NCBI GenBank assembly: GCA_039707655.1
Contig: CM077663.1
Coordinates: 432,839,830-432,903,829 of the forward strand
Origin: Elymus sibiricus
Lineage: Eukaryota; Streptophyta; Magnoliopsida; Poales; Poaceae
Reading direction: 5' to 3'
DNA length: 64,000 bases
A program made the translations under genes and the position numbers. The notes beneath the pieces were generated by a model. The model was not told the origin of the DNA, did not search any database, and saw only the letters and a program-made list of their open reading frames with translations. Shown piece by piece: positions 34,520-44,705 of this stretch. Each line of letters starts with the position of its first letter. Position 1 is the first letter of the stretch.

Positions 34520-36049
34520 GGAGAAAATACATAATTAAAGTTATAAACCCCGGAGACAAAGTCAACCACATATTGATGGTTAGAACGTGAAAAGAACAAT
34601 GAATCTGTCGGAAATCATTTAAAAACATGAAATTGTGAAAGTTTTAGAACATAAGAAACACAATCCACATATAAGTAGAACATGAGAAACAATCAAAGGT
34701 AGAAGACTTGCTCAAAAAAAATTAAATTGACCTACTTAAAAACTGAACCAAAAATTCTGTTCACCTAAAATAACTATATGATTAATTCGTAACAAATAAA
34801 CTCAAAATCAGTACAATCAGAAAATACCAAAAGAAAAACCGAACAATCAAAACAACAGACTCTGACCCTGGGAACCATAAGTACGTGATGACCTAGAAAG
34901 CCATCACATCGTACGCCTATATCCAAAACTTCAGGGGCTGACTGCACCTGTGACCTGAAGCACTGAATACGGTAGTGAGCGCACGCACCTTTGCAATGGA
35001 GCTGCATGTCGACAGGCCATGCAGCAACAGCGTTCCATCCAAGAAGTGGAAGCCTGATGAACCCCCATCATGCTAGCTGCAATGGTAGTCAAGCAAATTT
35101 TAGATTGACTGATCCTTGCACGGATTATAATAATATTGTAGAGATGCACATGCAGCTAAGCCAACATAGTGCCATATAATGCAGTGAGAAGATGCCCCTA
35201 TATTTGTAGTAACTACGACAACTCATAGTACCAGATTTTTGTTGGGAAATAATGTACTTTTACCAATAAACTGACGGCTTCATATAGTATCATGTCAAGC
35301 CTAATAAGTTCACTGCAGTCGAGGTTAATAGCATCTCATAGCCTAATTACTCTGGCCTTCCCTTTCCATGTATTCTTCTCCATTGAGGTTAATCACATCG
35401 CCATATCGCCTGCCATTGTTTTAAACTTTATACTGAAAAAATGAAAGAAAGTAGAACTTGTATTTTACAAATTAAAAAGAATACATAAAGATTAACCGGT
35501 AGAAGAACTCAAAATTCTGAATGTTAGTACTTGTCTAGTGTAGTCAAGGGAAGCTGCTGCCAAATCCAAGGCTTTAATTGAAAAAAGAGAGTAAACACTA
35601 TGATCAACTCGTTCTCTTTGTACTATGTATACAACATATCTGATCTGATCTAACCAACGGAACAACTAATTGATAGAAAATAAATGGGGCGAGAAAACAG
35701 TTGGCTCAACTGCACAATGACAGCAACCAACCAGAGAAATCATGGCGTAGAATGGTAGAATCTTGAGCAGAGACAATGGGAATAGTTGGTGTACCTGATC
35801 TCCAAGAGGCATCCAAAAATTGTACAGGAGAATATTCAGGATTCAATCCGTGGAGAACACAGAACTATGAGCAAACACGACAGAGGAAAAATTTAATATG
35901 AAAATCAACTATTTTGATCCTTCAAGAAAACAAATTCAATGTACATAGTGTGGAAATACGAATCTGATACAGAATTACAGATGAGATCAACTATTTTGAT
36001 CCAAAAAGCTCCTTGAGCACACGGAATCCATGCCTTCTGTTTGAGAGGG

Positions 36050-36300
36050 ACGATCCATTTGTTTTCCATTGGGGGAGAGAGATGATCGAGAGGGAGAGAT
36101 CGTGGATTGATTTGTCTTCCACCTGGGGAGAGAGACGATGGAGAAGAGCAAGAGATCGTTGAGGTGATCGATTTGTTTTCCATTGAAGATACCGTCAGGT
36201 GAGACGATCGATTTGTTTTCCATTGGGGGAGAGAGATACTGGATAGGAAGAGATCGTGGATAGATTTGTCTTCCACCAGAGCAGGAAGAGATCGTGGATG
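36050..36300 (+). repeat. Local tandem duplication
   Basis: Two copies about 155 bp apart share TTTGTTTTCCATTGGGGGAG, then AGAGAGAT, and GATTGATTTGTCTTCCACC (or a variant). The frames here (for example 35905-36276 minus) are artefacts of the repeat. Confidence 0.7.
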
Positions 36301-36364
36301 GGAGAGGAAGAAGATTCCTTCCGTGTAGTACGTGTATAGCTTATTTTTACAGTACCTTGTATGG

Positions 36365-36810
36365 TTTTTTTTTTTTTTGAGGAAAGCATGAGCTTTATAA
36401 CTTAACGGTGCTGGCCAGCATCAGCCAAAGCACAAACAGCCACAGCGGCTGGTACATCAGACTCCCACTCCACACAGTGGTTCGGATCACACAAACGCCC
36501 CAGACTAGCTAGTTCGTGGGCTACAGAATTTGCCGAACGGCGACACACAACTATTGCCTGATAAGAGAATCACATCTTTAACTGGTACTTACTTAGTATC
36601 CTCAATCACTGCAGCATAAGCCGAAGAGTCTGACTTGTAGAAGTCCATGGCCTCCCGGAGCGACTGCGAGTCTGTTTCGAAGACAACTCTCACGATTCCC
36701 AAATCGGCAGCGAAAGAAACAGCATGGGACAAGGCAAGTGTTTCCGCGGCAAAAGCATCCCGCACATGCTTTTGCCTCCGTTTCAAAAAAAAAGCATCCC
36801 GCACATTCTC
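36365..36810 (-). pseudogene. 5'-truncated LINE 3' end with RNase H fragment
   Basis: A poly(T) run at about 36366-36380 marks the tail of a minus-strand non-LTR retroelement. The frame at 36589-36804 encodes an RNase H-like piece (AETLALSHAVSFAADLGIV, then ETDSQSL) as found at the C-terminus of plant LINEs. The copy lacks reverse transcriptase. A 26-bp insertion with its own A-tail lies inside it (36768-36793). Confidence 0.75.
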
Positions 36811-37014
36811 CTGACGACCCGCACGGGCACCTACGATATTCCCATCTGCAGTACTATTTTTTTTGAGAAAAATTATGACATTGATTTTTTTCAGCCCTTA
36901 ATTATATGATGAGTAGATCTGAACCGTAATAATTCGGTCCCACCAGATGAACGGTTCGCAAAATCTGATTAACGTGGTAATTTCTTGGGAGTCGCTAATT
37001 AGTATAGGTATAGA

Positions 37015-37860
37015 TAGATAGATATATACGACCCAAATGTACTCCATCAATTAAAGATAATACACAACATTAATCAAAGATATACGAAAAAATATACACT
37101 ACATTAATCTTTGAAATCTTAGGCGGCCCGGCCCGGAGCGAGACAAGCCCGCTGCACGCACGCACACTTGGCACGCACCGCCCCTGTGTCGACCACACGT
37201 GTACGGCCGCAGCACAGAAACAAACGGCTCAAGAAACACAAGGAGAAAAAGAGGAGAGAGGTGGTGGTGACGGCGAGGGAGCCGCAGCCCGACCCCTTTA
37301 TACATAGAAGATATGCTCCATCAATCAAAGATATATCGTTTATGTATATATCTCTAGGATATATATAGAAGATATACATAGAAGTATACTCCATCAATCA
37401 AAGATATATCGTTTATGTATATATCTCCAGGATATATAAAAGATATACATAGAAGATATACTCCATCAATCGAAAAAATACACAACATTAATCGAAGAAA
37501 CCCCCCACAACCTCACAAGAATGGAATGAGCCGCTCCCTCCCCACTTGACATGTGCTGGCCCCACAACGAGAGCACGTGTATTGCTGCTAAACAAAACAA
37601 TTGGTATGGGGAACAGTAACAGCGTCTCCCGGAAGAAAAATCTTGTATTAATGCGCAATATTTGGGAGATATACGAAAAATATATGCTCCATTAATCGAT
37701 GAAATCTCCAGCAGTCCATCGGGAGACAACCCGCCAGCTCCACCCGGACGTGCATATATATGTTCGGCGCTGGCCAACACTAGCCGCTACGAACAGATCA
37801 CATCTGCTCCACGCGCACCGCCTCTGTCGTTCCCTTTGTTGCTGCTGCCGCCGGCGACTC
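37015..37860 (+). repeat. Duplicated GH3 promoter-like segments and AT-rich repeats
   Basis: The segment at about 37105-37300 closely resembles 41220-41300 plus 41484-41570, immediately upstream of the GH3 gene, including GGTGGTGGTGACGGCGAGGG and CACAGAAACAAACGGC. The segment at about 37305-37490 holds three partly degenerate units with ACTCCATCAATCAAAGATAT and ATATCTCCAGGATATA. A further short copy (ATTAATCGATGAAATCTCCA) lies near 37690. No gene is encoded. Confidence 0.7.
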
Positions 37861-38127
37861 CATTCCGTTCACCATGTACACGGTTGAGAGGAGGAAATGC
37901 CTCAGAAACCTCGCCTCTGCGGATCCTGTACGGGAGAGGGGCGATTAGGCTTTTGGGGAGCGACTACGCGACTGCTCGCCTCCGATCGACTACTTCCTCT
38001 ACACCTGTGCCGCCTTCGTCGTCATCATGTCCAGCGATGCCGAACGTGCCGCCGCCGAGAGGCTCAAAGTCGAGAAGAAGGCCACCGAGGACGCCACCAC
38101 GGCCTCTGCCGGGCCTACTGGAGGGTA
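37861..38127 (+). pseudogene. Retroelement leader/first-exon fragment split by Harbinger element
   Basis: A short frame from the ATG at 38027 encodes MSSDAERAAAERLKVEKKAT and about 15 more residues. It then meets a splice-donor-like GGAGGGTATAA at the Harbinger insertion site (TAA, 38128-38130). The upstream text (GGGGAGCGACTACGCGACTG) resembles the 5' region of a Triticeae retroelement that I recall but cannot name. Sequence resumes after 40874. Confidence 0.4.
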
Positions 38128-38130
38128 TAA

Positions 38131-40871
38131 GGCCAACTCCACCGCGCGACCCCAAACGGACGTCCGTTTTGTCCGGATTCTGTCAGTTTGGGCAGGGCGA
38201 TGGGGTCGTGTCCGGGCCTGTCCTGGGATACGGTGGCCGTGCGCCCAGCGCGCTGCCGCATCCTTTACCCCATCCTGTCCGCATCTATTTTAAAAAAAAG
38301 AGCAACGTTTCAAATGCCAAGCCCTAGTTCATCACGCCGGCAACAAAGCCAGCGGCCTACACGTCCATCGCCGGCATCAGCCAGTGGCCGGCAACACAGC
38401 CAGCCTCCAAAATGAATGGTTGTCCTCGCCGGCAACACAGCCAGCGGCCGGCAACACAGCCGGCCTTCAAAATGAATGTTTTTCTCGCCGGCACACAGCC
38501 AGCGCCCCAGCGGGCGGGCGGCACCCATGCCAGCCTCCAAAAAAGAACGGCCACGGACGATCGGACGACCTAGTTCAGGCCGTCGGCGTCGAGCATCTCC
38601 TTCTGCCTGGCCTCGAACCAGGCCCTCGTCTTCTCGCTCATCTTCGACAAGTCCACGCTCATGATCGCAAGGGCCACCTCCTTTGCTTTGGTGGCGGCAT
38701 TGGTGGCCTCGATGTCGAGCTGCCTTTGCCTGGCCTTGACGTTGTCGGCCTCGATGTCGAGCTGCCTTTGCCGGGCTGCCTCCTCCATGTCGAGCTGCCT
38801 CTGCCGGGCCGCCTCCTCCATGTCGATCTTCCTTCTCTTGGCCGCCTCCTTCATCTCAAGCTTCTTCCTTTGAAGCTCTAGGTATTGCTTCATTTGCTCG
38901 TCCTTGCTTTGCCGCTTCTTCTCGTCCCTCACATCCTTTTGCAACATCATGCCATGCAAAGTGTCATGCAATGCCATGGATGAGGCATCACGTATGTCGT
39001 CAACCTTGGAGTTGGTCTTGCCCCTCGGCCTCTTCAACGCCTCGCCATCACCACCTCCGGCGAACTTGGCCGTCTTCAGGCCTCTCTTCCTTTGGAGTTC
39101 ACGGTATTGGTCCTTGAACTTGGGGCAATTGTTGATCATAGTCCAACAGTGCGTAAGAGTGAACGGCTTGTCATTGTGCCGGGCCTTGAATGCCTCCAAA
39201 GATTGAAATGCCTACACCACATGATCAACAACAAGTGAAGATGCAAACATGTACAAGGCCGAAATCTCATGGCCGTAGCAAGGAAAGGGCTAGGAAGGGG
39301 AGAGCATACCAAGTCCCCAACGCCGTGACCACTCACGGGCCGTGCTTCAACGCTCTCAAATGCGGCTTGATACTTGTTGCACTCTTGTTGGATGAACAAC
39401 CATCTCTTTTGAATCGAGCCGACGCCACGCTTGCTTTCAAATTGGTAGGGCTCAAAGAACTTCCTTTCATGGAATGTTTTGTGGACTCTCGTCCAAAAAA
39501 CAATACCCTTTTGTTGCGCGCCGGTCCTTGGATCTTGGCTAATCTCCATCCAAGCTTGGCAAATCAACTTGCCCTCATCTTGTGTGTATGAATCCATGTG
39601 AATGCTCTTCCTCTTCTTTTGTGCTTCCGCTCTTTGTGTCAGCTCGTCGATGAACAATGGCTCGCCACTAATGTCCAAGTCATTGCTTTCTTCTTCATCA
39701 CCATCACCTTCGACATAGATGTCATCGTCTTCATGCCACGAGTCACCATGGTCGTAGTCAGCACGGTCGTCGCCCTCTTCATCGGCAGTGAACTGGCCGC
39801 GGCCATCCTGACTTTGGGTCTCCTCGGGGTCGTAGACAGGGACGTGCCCACCCTCGTAGATCACTTCCTCCATGAACTGGTCGTAGTAGGGGTCGTCGAC
39901 CGATGGTGTTGGTGTTGGCATTCCGTCGAACAAGACGCGGGGGGACGGCATGGTGCCGGTAAACGATGGCCGTGCTTGCTTTCTTTGCATCTCGACGGAC
40001 GGCCGGCCGCCGCTGCTGGACCCAGGGGTGACGTTGAGGTCGATGACGGCCGATGGGCGCGGTGTGGACGGCGCGAAAATGCCAACGTCCGACGACCCCC
40101 CGAAACGGGTCTGGCCGTCGTGCCTTGGTGGAGGAAAGCCGAGCGACAAGGGCGTGGTCCGCGACGTCGGCGACTGGCAGTGCGGAGGCCGGGCGACCGA
40201 CGACCCTGTGCTCGCCGGACCGACGGCCCCTCCAGAGAAACCGGCCGGACGACAAATGCCAGCCATGAGAAGGGTGTGCGCTTTGCTGACGATGGCCTCC
40301 TTCTCATTGACCTCGGCCTTGTGCCGCGCAGCCTCAATCGCGGCGCGGTCGGCCGCTCTCTTGGCCGCGGCGATGTTGTTCTTGGCGACCGCCCTCCGGT
40401 CCCTCCTCTTCGCCGATTCCGCGTCCAACTTGGCGATTTCCTCCGGCGTGCACTCCGACCGCGGCTTCCTTGGCGCCTTGCCCTTCTTCTTCTTCTTGGA
40501 CATTTCGGGCGGGTCGACGGCCAGGCCGCCGGAGTTCGGCTGGGCGTCGGCCATGGACGGGGAGGGAGTTGGACGGGCGGGACGTGGGAGGGTTTGGGGG
40601 GAGGGGGGGATGGCGCCAAAGGGGCCGCGGGGAGGTTTTGGTTTGTGTCACCGACAGGCGGGCCAGGGGCGGACACGCGCGCGCGTCCCGCCCGTCCGCG
40701 CGCTGTCCGTTTCACCCCAAAACCGGCGCAAACTTGGGCCGCGGATGGGTCGAAAGCGGACACAAAACGGACAAAAGTCCGTTTGCTCCCACGCGCTGGG
40801 CGGCCCGGTTTGTCCGTTTTACCCCAAACGGACGGGGCCGGACAGGATGGGGTCGCACGGTGGAGTTGGCC
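38131..40871 (-). mobile_element. PIF/Harbinger-type transposon carrying only ORF1
   Basis: The element is 2741 bp, with terminal inverted repeats GGCCAACTCCACCG(C/T)GCGACCCCA and a 3-bp TAA duplication (38128-38130 and 40872-40874), as expected for PIF/Harbinger. Its only gene is the Myb/SANT-like ORF1. I find no DDE transposase frame on either strand. The 38300-38560 interval has short repeats around CCGGCAACACAGCCAGC. Mobility would require transposase from another copy. Confidence 0.88.
38570..40554 (-). CDS. Harbinger ORF1, Myb/SANT-like DNA-binding protein
   Basis: A two-exon gene: 40554-39337 and 39211-38570, with a 125-bp GT-AG intron in phase 0, giving 619 residues. In PIF/Harbinger and Ping elements ORF1 binds element ends and works with the separate transposase in the nucleus. 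The N-terminus is basic and alanine-rich (KKKKKGKAPRKP), followed by a proline/serine-rich linker and an acidic stretch. A SANT/Myb-like trihelix region lies at about 320-405 (YTQDEGKLICQAWMEI, FWTRVHKTFHE, QKRWLFIQQECNKY). Exon 2 continues it (FTLTHCWTMINNCPKFKDQY) and ends in a long charged coiled coil with repeated EEAARQRQLDM units, as in the NAM-associated C-terminal domain. Such proteins are often mislabelled glutathione S-transferase-like. The frame appears intact. Confidence 0.87.
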
Positions 40872-40874
40872 TAA

Positions 40875-41300
40875 CTCGTTTGTCCCGCTCCTGTTGATTT
40901 TCTGTTTTAGCCATGCTAGCGTTATACGTAGATGGATCTGCTATAAGCGTAGTATATGCTTGCATGATCGAATATCAGCATGCGTTTATTTTTGTCAATG
41001 TCATGCTAGTAATTTATTCGTGGATTAGTTTAGTCGAAAAACTGCCTGCTTACTCGGCAAAGACATGGAGTATATCTCCAGGATATGTAAAATATATACA
41101 CCATTAATGAAATACTCCATATACGAACAAGATATACTCCATCGATCCAATATATGCACAACATTAATACACAACATTAATCCAAGATATACGAAGAAAG
41201 ATATAGATTGCATTAATCGGTGAAATCTCGAGCGGCCCGGCCAGTTGTAAGCACGCACACTTGTCACGCACCGCCCCCACGGCGAACACACGTGTGCGTG
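40875..41300 (+). promoter_or_regulatory. GH3 upstream region, proximal repeated segments
   Basis: From about 41066 the region repeats motifs seen at 32541 and 37300-37500 (TATATCTCCAGGATATGTAA, ATATACTCCATCGATCCA). From about 41205 to 41300 it matches 37092-37200. It probably belongs to the GH3 promoter, though no defined cis-element is claimed. Confidence 0.5.
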
Positions 41301-41478
41301 AGCAATGCTAGACACACGGACGTTTACAGAGGGATTACGGGGTGGTTAAAATATGATTGGCTAGGATTTGGTTAAGTGAGGCGGGCCCACCACTTGAAAT
41401 CAGGGGGGGCAATTAGAATAGGACATGCCGTTCAGTCCGTGAAGGTCCGTGGTTTTCGTCCGTGCGTGTAGTATTATC
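41301..41478. mobile_element. MITE at the GH3 promoter/leader boundary
   Basis: The segment has imperfect terminal inverted repeats: the left end reads AATGCTAGACACACGGACG and the right end, reverse-complemented, AATACTACACGCACGGACG. It interrupts a stretch that is continuous in the duplicate at about 37188-37215. A short direct repeat GCGTG flanks it (41296-41300 and 41479-41483). The superfamily is uncertain. Confidence 0.7.
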
Positions 41479-41483
41479 GCGTG

Positions 41484-41967
41484 TTGTGCGGCCGCGGCAC
41501 AGAAACAAACGGCGGAGGAAACACAAGGGGACAAAGCCGAGAGGTGGTGGTGACGGCGAGGGAGCCCGACGGAGGCCGGAGGGAGGCGCCTACGAAAAGG
41601 GCAGGCCCGTCGCGGCAACGCACCACCACCACCACCATCATTTCTCTCGCTTCAGCCTTCAGGTCATATGCCCCGCCTGTTCCCCTTGGACTAATCAATC
41701 CAGTGATCCCCCTCCCTCCCCCTCGGTTGTGGTCCGTCCGTCGGGCCTGCTTGCGGTTGGTTGGTTGGTCCGGGCGCCGGTCCCTCCCTCCCCCCTCCGC
41801 CCCTCCTCGTCGTCGTCGTCGCCTAGTGGAGGTGGAGGTGGAGCCAGCCACCCACCAGCTCCTCCCTCGTCGCCTTCCTCCCCCTCGCTGCTCCTTCGCG
41901 GACCAGAGACCGGCCGGCCGCCAGAGGTCGCTTTCCTCCCGCGCCCCACCCCACGGATCACCGCCAC
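41484..41967 (+). other. Probable 5' leader exon of the GH3 gene
   Basis: This GC-rich, pyrimidine-rich tract ends in a good donor (CCACCG/GTCAGT, donor at 41968). A matching acceptor (TATCCTGCAG, ending 44671) lies 34 bp before the GH3 start codon. Frames inside it on both strands overlap and look like composition artefacts. The transcription start is unknown, so the left edge is approximate. Confidence 0.5.
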
Positions 41968-42739
41968 CGGTCAGTCACTCCCCCTCCCCCTCTCCTCCCC
42001 TCTCTGCTCTTGGTTGGAATTTCTTGTAATTTGGGCGCGCCGCCGCTCTGTTCCACTTCCACCAGCCGGAAGGGGTCTGCTCTTCTTGGTTTCTGCCGGC
42101 CTGCCTCTGTTCTGTCGCCCTTCTTTGGCCGGCCGGCGGGGATATACTGCTCCGTAAAGTCGTCCCAATTTGATTTTGTTCCGCCCGGCCCGGGGTAAAA
42201 AGTACTGCCTCATTGATACGCCCACCTCCGCGAATATACTTCTTCTCCTGCTCCTAAAAGGGGCTAGATTTTGGTTTAGATTTTATTTTCTTGGGACGAA
42301 TTCGCCATGCTTTCCCAAATCAATCTCCTCGTCTTCTTCTTGACCGCCGAAACAGAGGATTCTTCTTGGACCTCCTTCCCCACACCCGAAACAACACAAG
42401 GAATCGTTCGTGCTTCCGGCCTTCTAGAAGCTCCACCAAAAAATCTTCCCCGGTCTGGTCAACGAGCCACCGGAACCTCACAGTCCCCGCGTCCACTGTC
42501 GAATGTCGCTCCCTCCGATTCGCGCTCCCACCATCACCATGCTTCGCGTGCGATCCGTACTATATTCTCTGCTCTCTCGCGTGCGATCCACCATGGTTTT
42601 GTTAGTCAGCTTTTGTTTGGTAGGTGTACTGTGGGGAATACCATTGTTCTGGTTTTTTTCATGGTCTACCGGGTCGGTCACTTTTCGTATCCGGTTATTT
42701 TATTTTGTCAGAGTTGATTCGTCGTTCGTACGTGCAACC

Positions 42740-44353
42740 AGTGGCGTACGATGGGTGTGCACTCTCTAAAAAAAAATTCTACCTAATCCAAGTGTAACAA
42801 AATATGACAAAAGAATAACATAAATAGCTCAATTCAAATCTCACAACCATTTAGTTCACAAAATATATCCCAAATGTGCTCAGTTACAATACAAAAGTCT
42901 TACATGAAAGAAACAGAAGCAGAAAATTACAACACTAGGTAACTCTACGTTGTTGCATTGCCATGAAAGCATCAACTATGTCATCTTCACTTACTTTCAT
43001 GAACACATCTCGCTCAATGAATGTCACCAAGCAATCATTCAAGCGATCATCACTCATACTAGTCCTCAATTTATTTTTCACTAGATTCATTGCAGAAAAT
43101 ACCCTTTCAACACTCGCCGTGGTGCCTCTGAAATAGGAATCCTCTCCCCTGGATCAGGAGGAAGCCTTTGAATATTATATGGCCTTGCACACGGATGTTG
43201 GGGTGGTGCCACTTCATCTTCACTATCACTTTCAATCTCTTCATCGGAATGGATTGCTTCATCTTCAATATCAAATTCAATCTCTGCAGAATGGACTGGA
43301 GGTGGAGAATGGACTGCTTCATCTTCAATATTTGACACTATATCTTCATATTCAGGTTGCTCTTCGACTGCAACCATCCTTCTTTTAGCAGCCTCATAAT
43401 TCCGAAAAAAGGACTTAATGTCACCATTCCTCTTCATCTTCGGTTCTACAATTACAACAAACAGCACAAAAAAAGAATAAGCATCCATACACAATGTTTC
43501 AATTGTATACAGTACAGGCAAGCAAAAATCATTCAAAAAAATCATATACATTCATGTTCATACATCTATACACAGTGCCAAATTGAATACAAAATATTTC
43601 AGCTGTAAACAAGTTGACTACACACAAAGCAAACAATATGTACTTCATGTTCATCAGTTCATACTTCATACTGTAAGCAAATTGAGTAGTTCATACATCA
43701 TAACATCCAGTAAGTACTGCATACATCTGACTGTAAGCAAATTAGAAATTAGCTACAAAATCATTCAAAAGAGCTCACCCACTGACTGAGAACTGGCCAC
43801 TGGGACGAGGGCGTCGGTCGGCACTCGGCAGTGAGGGTGAGGCGAAGGGTCGGAGGCGGTAGGCCGGTAGTAGGCTAGTAGCTGCAGCCTGTAGCTCCTC
43901 CGGCTCGGGGGACCGGACCCGGAACGGCGACGGCGGTCAGGAATCAAGATGGGAGGCGGGCGCCGTCCCGTCCTTGCTCCGACAGAGAAGACGAACGGCG
44001 GCGCGTCGCCGCGTTCTGGTGGAAGGAGGCAAGGAGCGGCTGGCGGCGGCACGTCCTGGTGGCTGGTGGAGTGGACTGGCGGCGGCGCCGGTGCGTCCTG
44101 GCTGCTGGCGGCGGCGCGGCCTGGTGGAAGGAGCCGAGCGCCCGAGCGCAGCGGGATGGATTAGGTTGCTCTGCTGCGCTGCGCCTGACCCCTGGCTGCC
44201 TCTTCTGGGCTCTGGCTCGCTCAACCGCTCAGGTGAAGTGGGCTGGGCTTGTGCTGTTTGATTTGGGCCAAAAAAACTATATGGTAAAAAATAATTTCTC
44301 AAATATCTGGGTGTGCCACGGCACACCTTGCACACACGCTGGGTACGCCAATG
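42740..44353 (-). mobile_element. Internally deleted hAT transposon in the GH3 leader intron
   Basis: The element is 1614 bp with an exact 8-bp duplication CGTGCAAC (42732-42739 and 44354-44361). Terminal inverted repeats are CAGTGGCGTACGATGG and, from the right end, CATTGGCGTACCCAG. The minus strand encodes the N-terminal part and the extreme C-terminal part of a TTF-zinc-finger (ZMYM1-like) hAT transposase, joined after deletion of the catalytic middle. It is non-autonomous. Confidence 0.9.
42935..43437 (-). pseudogene. Deleted hAT transposase (TTF N-terminus joined to dimerisation tail)
   Basis: The N-terminal frame starts at the ATG at 43437 (MKRNGDIKSFF), just after an acceptor-like TTGTAG. 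It runs through an acidic repeat to the TTF-type motif RPYNIQRLPPDPGERIPIS and is cut near 43112. The remaining sequence reads in another frame as the typical hAT C-terminal dimerisation segment (SVERVFSAMNLVKNKLRTSM) to the stop at 42935-42937. The RNase H-like DDE core is absent and the junction is out of frame, so no active transposase is made. Confidence 0.85.
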
Positions 44354-44671
44354 CGTGCAACCTTATGTTATTTGTTGGAAGATTACTGCATTCTAGTCGG
44401 ATATTCACATTCTGTCGGTGATAAAGTTTGAAGTTCTTCAAGAATGTCTTAACATTCTGATGCCTCTCTCTTTAGACTGCACTGTCTGTTCTTGGTTTCC
44501 AGCTCAGTTTGTGGTTACAGACTGCAAAATCTTTTGACTCGCCGTTCTCTTTGAATTCACTGCCACTTGATTTGAATTTGCAACACCGCAGTGCCTTCAG
44601 CTCTTCTCTTATAACTGTCCTCGCATATTTGCTTGCTCACTCACAGACATTTCCTCTGTTTTATCCTGCAG

Positions 44672-44705
44672 AACAGGTGATAGAGCCAGGATTCTGCCAG
44701 CACAA
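44672..44705 (+). other. GH3 gene: 5' UTR part of coding exon 1
   Basis: The sequence follows the acceptor TATCCTGCAG and contains no ATG before the start codon at 44706. Confidence 0.6.

Larger units (their letters stand above)
32598..37014 (-). mobile_element. Helitron-like element 1 (non-autonomous)
   Basis: Read on the minus strand the element starts TCTATACCTATACTAATTAG and ends with a hairpin (CCCGTGC GAAT GCACGGG), eleven bases and CTAG. It sits between A and T, as expected for Helitrons, with no target-site duplication. The 4417 bp contain no Rep/helicase frame, so it would need help in trans. It includes a LINE RNase H fragment (36365-36810), a local duplication (36050-36300) and possible captured exon fragments near 34110-34520 and 34980-35060. 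The same terminal types recur in element 2. Family assignment rests on termini alone. Confidence 0.75.

Noticed and set aside
38570..40554. Glutathione S-transferase or NAC gene (common automatic labels for such proteins)
   Set aside because: There is no GST or NAC fold. Gene position inside Harbinger termini and the SANT/coiled-coil pattern fit Harbinger ORF1.
41462..42157. Long GC-rich frames on both strands upstream of the GH3 gene
   Set aside because: The frames overlap in several phases, lack domains, and coincide with the pyrimidine-rich leader exon and its donor site.
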